In this document: positions 53,547 to 61,637 of the stretch, one piece after another
Numbering within the stretch: the stretch's first letter is position 1
Layout of the letters: the number at the start of each line of letters is the position of its first letter
NCBI RefSeq assembly: GCF_009674565.1
Contig: NZ_WKJL01000003.1
Location: forward strand, 248,001 to 312,000
DNA: 64,000 bases
Source of the DNA: Duganella aquatilis
Lineage (GTDB): Bacteria; Pseudomonadota; Gammaproteobacteria; Burkholderiales; Burkholderiaceae_D
Direction: 5' to 3'
Notes under the pieces: generated by a model
Databases searched by the model: none
What the model saw: only the letters and a program-made list of their open reading frames with translations
Told to the model about the DNA's origin: nothing
Translations under genes and position numbers: made by a program

Positions 53547-54425
53547 ATGAGCGACAAGCTGCGCAGCATGGAAGTATTCGCGGCCGCCGCCACAGCAGGC
53601 AGCTTTGCCGGCGCCGCGCAGGCGTTGGGCATGTCGGCGGTCATGGTCGGCAAGCACGTGCAGGCGTTGGAGCAGCAGCTTGGCGCGCGGCTGATCGAAC
53701 GCAGCACGCGCCGCCAGACGCTGACTGAAATCGGCACGGCCTACCTGGAACGCTGCCGCGACGTGCTGGCCAGCGTGGCCGCGGCGGACCACGTGGCGGA
53801 GAACCTGCGCGCCGAACCGCAAGGCAGCTTGCGCATCTCCGCCCCCGCCACCTATGGCGAACATCGGCTGACGCCCATCATCGCCGAATACGCGGCGCGC
53901 TACCCGCGCGTGCGCATCGATCTGGTGTTGAGCAACCGCGTGGTGGACATGGCGGAGGAAAGCATCGACGTCGCCATTCGTTCCGGCGCGCTGACGGACA
54001 CGGAGCTGATCGCGCGGCCTTTGCGTCCGGGCCGCATGCTGGTCGCCGCCAGTCCGGCCTATCTGGCGCGGCATGGCACGCCGCAGCATCCGCACGATCT
54101 GGCGGAGCACAACTGCCTGGTGTTCGCCGGCAGCCGGCCTTCGTGGCGCTTCCAGCGCGGCGACGAGCAAATCGACATGCCGCTGCGCGGCGCGCTGGTC
54201 AGCAATACCGGCGCATCGCTGGTGGTGGCCGCCGTCGCCGGCATGGGCATCGCCATGCAGGCCGATTTGCTGATGGAACCGGCGCTGGAAAGCGGCAAGC
54301 TGGTACGCCTGCTGGCCGATTGGGAGCTACCGACGCGCCCCATGCACATCCTGCGCCGCCCGGAAGCGCGGCCCAGCGCCAAGGTCCGCAGCTTTGTCGA
54401 CTTTGCGCTGGAGCGCTTGGGCTAA
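53547..54425 (+). CDS. LysR-family transcriptional regulator 2
   Basis: 292 residues. Helix-turn-helix [20 protein letters not shown] (about 16-35) followed by [17 protein letters not shown]; effector domain with [20 protein letters not shown] and [19 protein letters not shown], the CrgA/DmlR-like group. It is divergent from the DUF1330 gene (99 bases between starts), the usual arrangement for a LysR controlling its neighbour. Its stop overlaps the convergent clpP stop region by four bases. Confidence 0.9.
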   Translation: MSDKLRSMEVFAAAATAGSFAGAAQALGMSAVMVGKHVQALEQQLGARLIERSTRRQTLTEIGTAYLERCRDVLASVAAADHVAENLRAEPQGSLRISAPATYGEHRLTPIIAEYAARYPRVRIDLVLSNRVVDMAEESIDVAIRSGALTDTELIARPLRPGRMLVAASPAYLARHGTPQHPHDLAEHNCLVFAGSRPSWRFQRGDEQIDMPLRGALVSNTGASLVVAAVAGMGIAMQADLLMEPALESGKLVRLLADWELPTRPMHILRRPEARPSAKVRSFVDFALERLG

Positions 54426-55036
54426 ACGCTGTCGCGCGTCACCAGCACGCGGTCGATGATGCCGTATTCGGCCGCCTCGCGGGACGACATGAAATTGTCG
54501 CGGTCCGAATCCTTTTCAAGGCGCTCCAGCGTTTGCCCCGTACGCTCGGCCATGATGGTGTTGAGGCGGTGGCGCTGGTACAGCACCTCGCGCGCCTGGA
54601 TCTCGATGTCGGACGCCACGCCCTGCGAGCCGCCGTGCGGCTGGTGGATCATGATGCGGGCGTTGGGCAAGGCGTAGCGCTTGCCCCTGGCCCCCGCCGC
54701 CAGCAGGAAAGAACCCATGCTGGCGGCGAAACCCGTGCACAGCGTGGACACATCCGGCTGGATGAACTGCATCGTATCGTAGACCGCCATGCCGGCATAC
54801 ACCGAACCGCCCGGCGAGTTAATGTAGAGCGAGATATCCTTGTCCGGATTGTCCGACTCCAGGAACAGCAACTGCGCCACGATCAGGTTGGCCGACTGCT
54901 CGGTCACCTCGCCCACCAGGAAAATCACGCGTTCCTTCAGCAGGCGCGAGTAAATGTCGAAGGCGCGCTCGCCGCGCCCCGTTTGTTCGATAACGGTCGG
55001 CACCAGGCCCAGCGCCATGGGAGAATGTGAAGTCAT
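54422..55036 (-). CDS. clpP: ATP-dependent Clp protease proteolytic subunit
   Basis: 204 residues; AAAGGAC before the ATG. The catalytic triad is complete: Ser in [15 protein letters not shown], His in [10 protein letters not shown], Asp in the [10 protein letters not shown] region. [18 protein letters not shown] is typical. Peptidase chamber of the Clp complex. Unlike the common tig-clpP-clpX-lon order, no clpX or trigger factor gene is next to it, so it may be a second ClpP copy (inference). Confidence 0.94.
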   Translation of the reverse strand: MTSHSPMALGLVPTVIEQTGRGERAFDIYSRLLKERVIFLVGEVTEQSANLIVAQLLFLESDNPDKDISLYINSPGGSVYAGMAVYDTMQFIQPDVSTLCTGFAASMGSFLLAAGARGKRYALPNARIMIHQPHGGSQGVASDIEIQAREVLYQRHRLNTIMAERTGQTLERLEKDSDRDNFMSSREAAEYGIIDRVLVTRDSV

Positions 55037-55185
55037 GATCGTCCTTTTGCGGTAGAGTGGAATTACTGTCCGCTTGACGCGTGGAGACCGGCGCCGTGTG
55101 ACGGCGAAAAAATATATCGTTGGCGTGTCACATCCGGACCGCGCCCAGCGTCAAGAGACAACCGCCCTACAACAGGAGATTTCCG

Positions 55186-55860
55186 ATGCCCTGCCCTACC
55201 GACACCGATGGCGCCCTGTTTGAACGCCTGCGACCGCGCCTGAAAGCGATCAGCTGCCGCATTGTCGGCAGCGAGGCGGAAGCCGAAGACATCGTGCAGG
55301 ATTGCTTTCTGAAATGGCGCGTCGCCGACCAGGCGGCGCTGACAACGCCGGCGGCATGGCTGACCACCGTCGTGCAGCACCAGTCGATCGACCGCCTGCG
55401 CAAGCGCGCGCGGGATGCCACGGCGGCGCACGCCGCCACGGAACTGACGCCGGAAACGCCGCCCACGCCGCCGGAAGACAAGCTGCTGCGCCGCGCGGAA
55501 CTGGCCGACGCGCTGGCGCGCCTGTTCACCTGCCTGTCGCCGGCCGAGCGCCTGGCGCTGGTGCTGCATGAAGTGTTTGAATGCGAACACGCCGACATCG
55601 CGGCGGCGCTGGGCACCAAGCCCGCCAACGCGCGCCAGCACCTGGCCCGCGCGCGCCGCCGGCTGCGCGAACAGCAGTCCGAAGCGCCGGCCAGCGAAAA
55701 ACTCAACCGCGAGCTGATACGCCGCTTTCAGGCCGCCATCAACGGCATCGACGTGCCGGCGATGGTGACGCTGCTCGGCGAAGAGCAGCCGATGTCGGTG
55801 CACACATCGCTGCGCACCGGCGCCTGCGCCAACGACGCGGTGTACGCCCTGGCCGCCTAG
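55186..55860 (+). CDS. ECF-type sigma-70 factor (ECF41/SigJ-like, shortened)
   Basis: 224 residues from the ATG at 55186 (AGGAGA before). Region 2 at about 18-80 (EAEDIVQDCFLKW, WLTTVVQHQSIDRLRKRARD) and region 4 at about 110-160 (LSPAERLALVLHEVFECEHA, IAAALGTKPANARQHLARAR). The tail RELIRRFQAAINGIDVPAMVT is the start of the SnoaL-like C-terminal domain seen in ECF41/SigJ sigma factors, but it stops after about 50 residues rather than about 120. No anti-sigma gene is adjacent. The GNAT gene follows two bases later. Confidence 0.85.
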   Translation: MPCPTDTDGALFERLRPRLKAISCRIVGSEAEAEDIVQDCFLKWRVADQAALTTPAAWLTTVVQHQSIDRLRKRARDATAAHAATELTPETPPTPPEDKLLRRAELADALARLFTCLSPAERLALVLHEVFECEHADIAAALGTKPANARQHLARARRRLREQQSEAPASEKLNRELIRRFQAAINGIDVPAMVTLLGEEQPMSVHTSLRTGACANDAVYALAA

Positions 55861-55861
55861 C

Positions 55862-56503
55862 ATGAACAACGTCGATCCCGATTTGCTTGCAAGCTGGCTG
55901 ACCGCCAGGTCGATTGCGCGCGGCCTGCCCGCGCCGGTGCCGGACCATGGCGGGCTGCGCGTGGACACCGGACTGCCCGACGAGTTATGCCGTCACGTGT
56001 TTGCCGGGCCGGACGCCGGCATCACCGAACTGGCGCGCAAAATCACCGACCCGCGCATCGTCATCAAAATGTGCGGGACGCGCGAACAGCTGCTGGTGCG
56101 CGTGACGCCGAGGTGGCACATGCAGGCGCCCGGCTACCTGATGACCAAGGAGCCGGGCCGCAATCCGGTGCCGTCGCTGCCGCCCGGCTACTGGATGCAG
56201 GTGGCGACCGAAGGCGCCGTCACCACCGCCCGCATCTACGCGGAAGACGACACGCTGGCCGCCAGCGGCTACGCGGTGGAATGTGAAGGCGTATTCGTGT
56301 TCGACCGCATCGCCACCGATGCGATGCACCAGCGCCAGGGCTTGGGCGCCGCGCTGATGGCGGCGCTGGGAACGGCGCAGCGCTCGCAGGCCGCGCAGCG
56401 CGTGCTGGTGGCCACCGAACAGGGTCGCTCGCTGTATGCCACGCTGGGCTGGCGCGTACTCTCGCCCTATTCGACGGTGGCGCTGACGCCAGCGAACGAC
56501 TGA
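55862..56503 (+). CDS. GNAT-family acetyltransferase
   Basis: 213 residues. The C-terminal half holds a GNAT core: FVFDRIATDAMHQRQGLGAA (acetyl-CoA loop), RVLVATEQGRSLYATLGWRV. The N-terminal half (ELCRHVFAGPDAGITELARK) is unrecognised. It starts two bases after the sigma factor stop, so the two are almost surely cotranscribed; the sigma factor may control a small regulon that includes this enzyme. Confidence 0.8.
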   Translation: MNNVDPDLLASWLTARSIARGLPAPVPDHGGLRVDTGLPDELCRHVFAGPDAGITELARKITDPRIVIKMCGTREQLLVRVTPRWHMQAPGYLMTKEPGRNPVPSLPPGYWMQVATEGAVTTARIYAEDDTLAASGYAVECEGVFVFDRIATDAMHQRQGLGAALMAALGTAQRSQAAQRVLVATEQGRSLYATLGWRVLSPYSTVALTPAND

Positions 56504-56636
56504 GGTCTCCGCCTAAAGTCGCAAGCGGCGCTGCCGAATCCCAGCTATGCCGCATGGCTCAATCCTATGCCAGTGGCTGGCCCCTATTGCGCATGATGTA
56601 ATCGCCTCACTCGCGACTAACAGAGAAAGGCGCATC

Positions 56637-57590
56637 ATGACCAATTCGGTACTTCGTTCGACACTGGCCACCCTCGTACTGGGATCACTCACCTTCGCCG
56701 CGCAAGGCGCCGCACCGCTGTCGAAGATCACAACGCCGGGCTATGCACGCATCATGGTGGGAGACGTCGAGGTCACGCCACTGAGCGACGGCACCGCCGA
56801 TCTGCCGATGGTCGACCTGCTGAAGAACGACAAAGCCAAAACCAAGGCCGCGCTGGACAAGGCGCACCTGACCACGCCCACCACCACCTCGACCAATGCC
56901 TTCCTGGTCAACACCGGCAGCAAGCTGATACTAGTCGATACCGGCAGCGGCGCGCTGTTCGGCCCAACCCTGGGCAAACTGGCCGACAACCTGAAGGCGT
57001 CCGGCTACCAGCCGGAGCAAGTCGACGACATCCTGATCACGCACTTCCATCCGGACCACGTCGGCGGCTTGATGGTGAACGGGAAGATCGCCTTCCCCAA
57101 CGCCACCGTCCACGCCGACAAGCGCGACGCCGACTATTGGCTCAGCCAGGAAAACATGGCGCATGCGCCCAAGGATTTCGCCGGCTTTTTCCAGGGCGCG
57201 ATGACGTCGCTCACGCCCTATGTCAAGGCCGGCAAGTTCAAGCCCTTCGAGCATAACGGCGAAGTGGTGCCCGGCATCAGCTCCCTGTCCAGCTACGGCC
57301 ACACGGCCGGCCACACTTCCTACGTGGTCGAAAGCAAGGGCAAGAAGTTGGTCATCCTCGGCGACCTGATACACGTCGGCGCGGTGCAGTTTGACGCGCC
57401 GTCGGTCACCATCGGCTTCGACAGCGATCCGAAACAGGCCTACGCCGCGCGCACCACCGCGTTCTCGATGATCGCCAAGGAAGACGACCTGGTGGCGGCC
57501 GCGCACCTGCAATTCCCAGGCCTGGGCTACATCCGCGCCAACGGCAAAAGCTGGACCTGGACGCCGGCCAATTACACCGTGCGCCCCTGA
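56637..57590 (+). CDS. Exported metallo-beta-lactamase-fold hydrolase
   Basis: 317 residues from the ATG at 56637 (AAAGG before). Signal peptide ends TFAAQGA. MBL-fold metal motif HFHPDHVGG at about residue 140, then SYGHTAGHTSYVV with the next His and LGDLIHVGAVQFD with the bridging Asp. These resemble the N-acyl-homoserine lactonase/quorum-quenching-like MBL proteins and phosphodiesterase-like relatives; a beta-lactamase role is less likely. The last 19 bases overlap the end of the convergent kinase gene. Confidence 0.88.
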   Translation: MTNSVLRSTLATLVLGSLTFAAQGAAPLSKITTPGYARIMVGDVEVTPLSDGTADLPMVDLLKNDKAKTKAALDKAHLTTPTTTSTNAFLVNTGSKLILVDTGSGALFGPTLGKLADNLKASGYQPEQVDDILITHFHPDHVGGLMVNGKIAFPNATVHADKRDADYWLSQENMAHAPKDFAGFFQGAMTSLTPYVKAGKFKPFEHNGEVVPGISSLSSYGHTAGHTSYVVESKGKKLVILGDLIHVGAVQFDAPSVTIGFDSDPKQAYAARTTAFSMIAKEDDLVAAAHLQFPGLGYIRANGKSWTWTPANYTVRP

Positions 57591-60547
57591 GCATCGCTGA
57601 GATAGGCCAGGCGGGCCGGAATCGAGATCCGCACCATCGTCTCGCCCGGCCGCGAAGTCACACTGTACTTGCCGCCGACCTGCTCGGCGCGACGGCGCAT
57701 GGCGTCCATCCCGAGATGTCCGGGACGACCACCGGCCGCCAGGATATCGGCGGGAATACCGTCACCGTCGTCGCGCACCTCCAGCACCAGCTCCTTCGCC
57801 GCATAGGCCAGCGTCAGCGTCACCTGGGTGGCGTTCGCATGGCGGATTGCGTTGCGCAACGCCTCGCGGCCCACCACATACAGCTCGTCCTTCACCACCA
57901 GATGCAGGGCGCGTGAGACGCTTTGCTGTTCGACGCGTACAGGCACCGCCGCGCCTTCGCGTTCGACCAGCGCGTCGAACAGGTCGATCAGCTCGTCGTC
58001 GCTGCCATGGCGCAGGCTTTGCACCCGCTCGCGTCCCTCGATGATGGCGTTGTTGGCGTGCTCGATCACGCGCACCAGCTTGTCCCGCGTCTCGGCCTGG
58101 CCCTCGATCCTCTCCACGGCATTTTCCGCATGCAGAATCACGCCGTGCATGGACTGCAGCACCGTGTCATGCAGTTCGATGGCGATGCGTTCGCGCTCGG
58201 CCACACGCACCTGCAGACGTTCGGCCATGCGCCACGACAGCTGGCGGATGCGGTAGTGGTACAGCGCAAACACCAGCAAGACCAGCGCCAGCACGCAGCT
58301 GATGCGGAACCAGAGACTCTGCTCCATGGTCGGCTCCACCGTCACCCGCAGGCTGGTTTCGTTTTCGCTGGGCGTGCCGTCTTCGTTGAACACGCGCAGG
58401 CGGAATAGGTAGTCGCCGGCGCCAACGTTGGTGTAGGACGTCGAGCGGCGGCTGCCGGCGTCCTGCCAGTTCGCATCGACGCCATCGAGGCGGTATTCGA
58501 AGCGTACGCTCTCCGGCGCGCGCAGCAGCGGCGCGGTAAAGTCGACGCGGAAGTGGCCACTGCCAGGCGGCAGCCGCAACGCCCGGTCGGCCGGATACTC
58601 ATTCCGGTCGGTCACCACGCGCTGGATGGCCGGCTGCGCCACCGCGCGATTGCGCGGCAGCTCGGCGGTATCCACGTACACCACGCCGCCAGTGGCCAGC
58701 AACCACAGATGACGGCCGTCCGGACTCATGGCGCTTGGCCAGCGCGTTTCGATCACCGCCCGGCCAGGATAGCCGTCCAGCGCGCCGAACAACTCGTAGC
58801 GCAGCGGCTGCGCCGGATCGGCGATGCTGCGCGCCCAGTCGGCGGCGCGCACGTGTACCAGGCCGGCGGCGCCGTTGAGCCAACGGTCGCCGTCGCGCGT
58901 CACCACCAGGCCGGAGACGTTGCGCAGCACTTCGGGATCGGCGGCGCGCCACATCGTCAGCTTGCCGTCCTTGAACACGCCGGTGCCGTCGGCGCCGCTG
59001 ACTATCGGTTCACCACTGAGGAACACGCTGGTGACCATACCCAATTGGTGAATGTCGGTGGTGGTCAGCTTGCCGTCGTCGTAGAACACCAGCGTGCCGT
59101 CGCCGGTGGCCAGCCACAGTTGCCCGACGCCGGCGGGGCCGGACTGAAAGATCTTGGCCGGCAGCGTGAACGCCGTCGCCGGCAGCCATTTGCCGTCGCG
59201 CCAGCCGATCAAACCGGTCTCCATGGTGGCGGTCCACAGCACCTTGCCGTCGTCCAGAATACCGATCATGTGGTGATCGCGCGGCTTGCCGTCCGGGCCG
59301 GGCGGCAGCGGAATGACCTCCCTGCGGCCTTGCGTAATGCGTTCGATGGTGCGCTTGTTGCCGATCAGCACAGCGCCCTGGCGGCCGTTCGCCACCAGCG
59401 TCACCGGCGTACGCGCCACTGCCTCTGGTGGACGATCGGCCTTCAGCCGCCACAAGGTGTTGCTGTCCATATCGGCGGCCCACATATTGCCAGCGCCGTC
59501 GGTGGACAGGCTGTATCGAATCCCGGTGCCAACCAGGCCGCTGCTCAGCAAGCGGTTGCGCCGGAAACGATCAATACCGTTTTCGGTCGAGACCCAGATA
59601 TTGCCTTCGCGGTCTTGCAGGATGCCGCGCGCTTCCTGGCCGGACAGCTGACGCACTTCACCCACGGTGGCAAGCGCCGCCTCCGTGCCAGCCGGCTGTG
59701 GACCTGGCGGCAGCGCCGACGGCTGCATGCGGCACACCAGCGCGGCGCAATCCATGGTCTGCCAGACCGCGCCATCGCTATCGAAGATGGCGCCCCAGCG
59801 ATTTCCCGCATGCGCGTAGGCGTCCGGCCAGCGGGCGCCCGGCTGCGCCAGCAGCCGTAAGGCGCCGCCATCCCGCTTCTGCCACAAACGCCCATCCGGG
59901 GAGAACAGCAGCGGACCACCGCCATCCATCAACTTGATGAAGTGGCCGGCCTGGCGATCCAGCCGCCACACGCCATGGTCATTGCCGGCCCACAGATCGC
60001 CGCCCTGATCCATCACCATGCTGAATCCGATCGGACTGGCCCATTCGGGGCCCTCCTCGACCACGGTCCAATGGCCGTCCTTGAAGTGCTGGATATTACC
60101 GGCGAAGATCCACAGGCTGTTGTCGCCATCGACGATGACGGCGCCGATGCCATTGCGTGCGGCCGGCGCCGGCGGCAGCGCTTCGAGCCGGCCGTCCGGA
60201 TGCAGCACCGAAAAGCCTTCGGCGTAATAGGTGATGTACAAGTCGCCGTTCGGCGCCGCGCGCAGCATGTTGATGCGGTCGCGGTTCAACCCCAGGCGCG
60301 GCGGCAGGCGGTAGCGGCTGAACTGCAGGCCGTCAAAGCGGTACAGGCCATCGGCGGTGCCGAACCACAGCCAGCCGTCCGCCGTCTGCGCCATGCCGAC
60401 GACGCCCGGCGGCGCGCCTTCGGCGGCGGTCCACTGCGTGCGGTTGTAATCGGCCAGGTCTGGTCCCTTGGCCGCAGCCGCGCTTGCGGAGGCGGCCCAG
60501 CATGCCGTCAACACGGCCAGAACAAAAGCGCGTGCGCTTAGTATCAT
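57572..60547 (-). CDS. Sensor histidine kinase with two-component-regulator propeller
   Basis: 991 residues. Signal peptide 1-24. Periplasmic seven-bladed propeller repeats through about residue 660 (GWLWFGTADGLYRFDG, GDLWAGNDHGVWRLD, GNIWVSTENGIDRFR), a Y_Y_Y domain about 679-735 (VRFEYRLDGVDANWQDAG), one helix about 750-770, a HisKA_3 domain with phospho-acceptor His near 793 (RERIAIELHDTVLQSMHGVI), and an HATPase_c domain (DDGDGIPADIL). This is the NarL/DegS-type kinase class and needs a LuxR-type response regulator, which is absent from the window. The ligand is unknown. Confidence 0.92.
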   Translation of the reverse strand: MILSARAFVLAVLTACWAASASAAAAKGPDLADYNRTQWTAAEGAPPGVVGMAQTADGWLWFGTADGLYRFDGLQFSRYRLPPRLGLNRDRINMLRAAPNGDLYITYYAEGFSVLHPDGRLEALPPAPAARNGIGAVIVDGDNSLWIFAGNIQHFKDGHWTVVEEGPEWASPIGFSMVMDQGGDLWAGNDHGVWRLDRQAGHFIKLMDGGGPLLFSPDGRLWQKRDGGALRLLAQPGARWPDAYAHAGNRWGAIFDSDGAVWQTMDCAALVCRMQPSALPPGPQPAGTEAALATVGEVRQLSGQEARGILQDREGNIWVSTENGIDRFRRNRLLSSGLVGTGIRYSLSTDGAGNMWAADMDSNTLWRLKADRPPEAVARTPVTLVANGRQGAVLIGNKRTIERITQGRREVIPLPPGPDGKPRDHHMIGILDDGKVLWTATMETGLIGWRDGKWLPATAFTLPAKIFQSGPAGVGQLWLATGDGTLVFYDDGKLTTTDIHQLGMVTSVFLSGEPIVSGADGTGVFKDGKLTMWRAADPEVLRNVSGLVVTRDGDRWLNGAAGLVHVRAADWARSIADPAQPLRYELFGALDGYPGRAVIETRWPSAMSPDGRHLWLLATGGVVYVDTAELPRNRAVAQPAIQRVVTDRNEYPADRALRLPPGSGHFRVDFTAPLLRAPESVRFEYRLDGVDANWQDAGSRRSTSYTNVGAGDYLFRLRVFNEDGTPSENETSLRVTVEPTMEQSLWFRISCVLALVLLVFALYHYRIRQLSWRMAERLQVRVAERERIAIELHDTVLQSMHGVILHAENAVERIEGQAETRDKLVRVIEHANNAIIEGRERVQSLRHGSDDELIDLFDALVEREGAAVPVRVEQQSVSRALHLVVKDELYVVGREALRNAIRHANATQVTLTLAYAAKELVLEVRDDGDGIPADILAAGGRPGHLGMDAMRRRAEQVGGKYSVTSRPGETMVRISIPARLAYLSDAQGRTV

Positions 60548-60576
60548 GCGGATATCCTCAGCAGGTGGACTGCCGA

Positions 60577-61263
60577 TTATGACAGCGAACGCAGGATATC
60601 GGGAAGATTGTTGACTTCAAATGTCGGAATCGCTTCCGACGCGTTGTTCAGGCGCTGCGGGTTGAACCAGCAGCTGTCGATGCCATAGCGGTTGGCGCCG
60701 AGGATGTCGGCGTCCAGGCGGTCGCCGATGATGACCGCGTCTTGCTTCTCGAACGGCCGCGCCATGCGCGCCGCGTATTCAAAGAAGCGCACATCCGGCT
60801 TGGCGTAGCCGCAGGCCTCGGAGGTCGCCACGAACGAGATGTGATCGCGCAGCCCGGACTTGGCGATGCGCTGGTTCTGGATCGCTTCCACGCCGTTGGT
60901 GATGATGCCCACCTCGCCCATGCCGGCCAGCGTTTCGCACAGCTGCAGCGCGCCGTCGATCAGCACCACGGTATCCGACAGCGATTCCAGGTACAGGCGG
61001 CTGGCCGCCTCCGGGTCCAGTTCCAGGCCGTTCTCGGCGAAGGTCTTGCGGAAGCGCTCCACCTTGAGGAAGTCCTTGGACACGGTGCCGGTTTCAAACG
61101 CACGCCACAGCGCCAGATTGATGGCCTGGTAGCCAAGGAAAAGCTCGGCCAGGTCGCCATCCATGCCCAGCGCCTGCAAGGTGCGCGCGAACGACAACTC
61201 TTCGGACGCCTTGAAGTCGAGCAGCGTGTCGTCCAGGTCGAACAGGAAAAGCTTGTACGTCAT
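60577..61263 (-). CDS. yjjG: HAD-superfamily nucleotidase, YjjG type
   Basis: 228 residues. HAD motifs: [19 protein letters not shown] (nucleophile Asp), [10 protein letters not shown] (motif II), YAKPDVRFF (motif III Lys) and [18 protein letters not shown] (motif IV). The N-terminal and cap residues match the YjjG/YfnB pyrimidine 5'-nucleotidase group, house-cleaning enzymes for dUMP and non-canonical pyrimidine nucleotides. Its ATG overlaps the YjdM/PhnA-like gene stop by four bases (ATGA), so it is the second gene of a coupled pair. Confidence 0.88.
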   Translation of the reverse strand: MTYKLFLFDLDDTLLDFKASEELSFARTLQALGMDGDLAELFLGYQAINLALWRAFETGTVSKDFLKVERFRKTFAENGLELDPEAASRLYLESLSDTVVLIDGALQLCETLAGMGEVGIITNGVEAIQNQRIAKSGLRDHISFVATSEACGYAKPDVRFFEYAARMARPFEKQDAVIIGDRLDADILGANRYGIDSCWFNPQRLNNASEAIPTFEVNNLPDILRSLS

Positions 61264-61601
61264 ACCTTGCGCACGAATTCAGTTTTCAGGCTCATGGCGC
61301 CGAAGCCGTCGATCTTGCAATCGATATCATGGTCGGAGTCGACCAGGCGGATGTTCTTGACCTTGGTGCCTACCTTGACGGTGCCGCCGCCGCCCTTCAG
61401 CTTCAGATCCTTGATGACGGTGACGGTATCGCCGTCCTGCAGCACATTGCCGACCGAGTCGCGGTACACGCGCGGACCATCGTCAGCATCGGCCGCCGCG
61501 CCGGCGGTCCATTCGTGCGCGCACTCGGGGCAAACCAGGTTGGCGCCGTCTTCGTAGGTGTATTCGGAACTGCATTTGGGGCATGCTGGCAAAGCGCTCA
61601 T
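61260..61601 (-). CDS. YjdM/PhnA-family zinc-ribbon protein
   Basis: 113 residues. N-terminal zinc ribbon with two CxxC knuckles ([10 protein letters not shown] and [11 protein letters not shown]), then the PhnA domain ([40 protein letters not shown]). The family was once linked to phosphonate metabolism, but its role is unproven. Coupled to the YjjG gene by an ATGA overlap. Confidence 0.9.
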   Translation of the reverse strand: MSALPACPKCSSEYTYEDGANLVCPECAHEWTAGAAADADDGPRVYRDSVGNVLQDGDTVTVIKDLKLKGGGGTVKVGTKVKNIRLVDSDHDIDCKIDGFGAMSLKTEFVRKV

Positions 61602-61637
61602 GGATAATCCTGACTTCTCAAAGCCAGGCAGTATACC

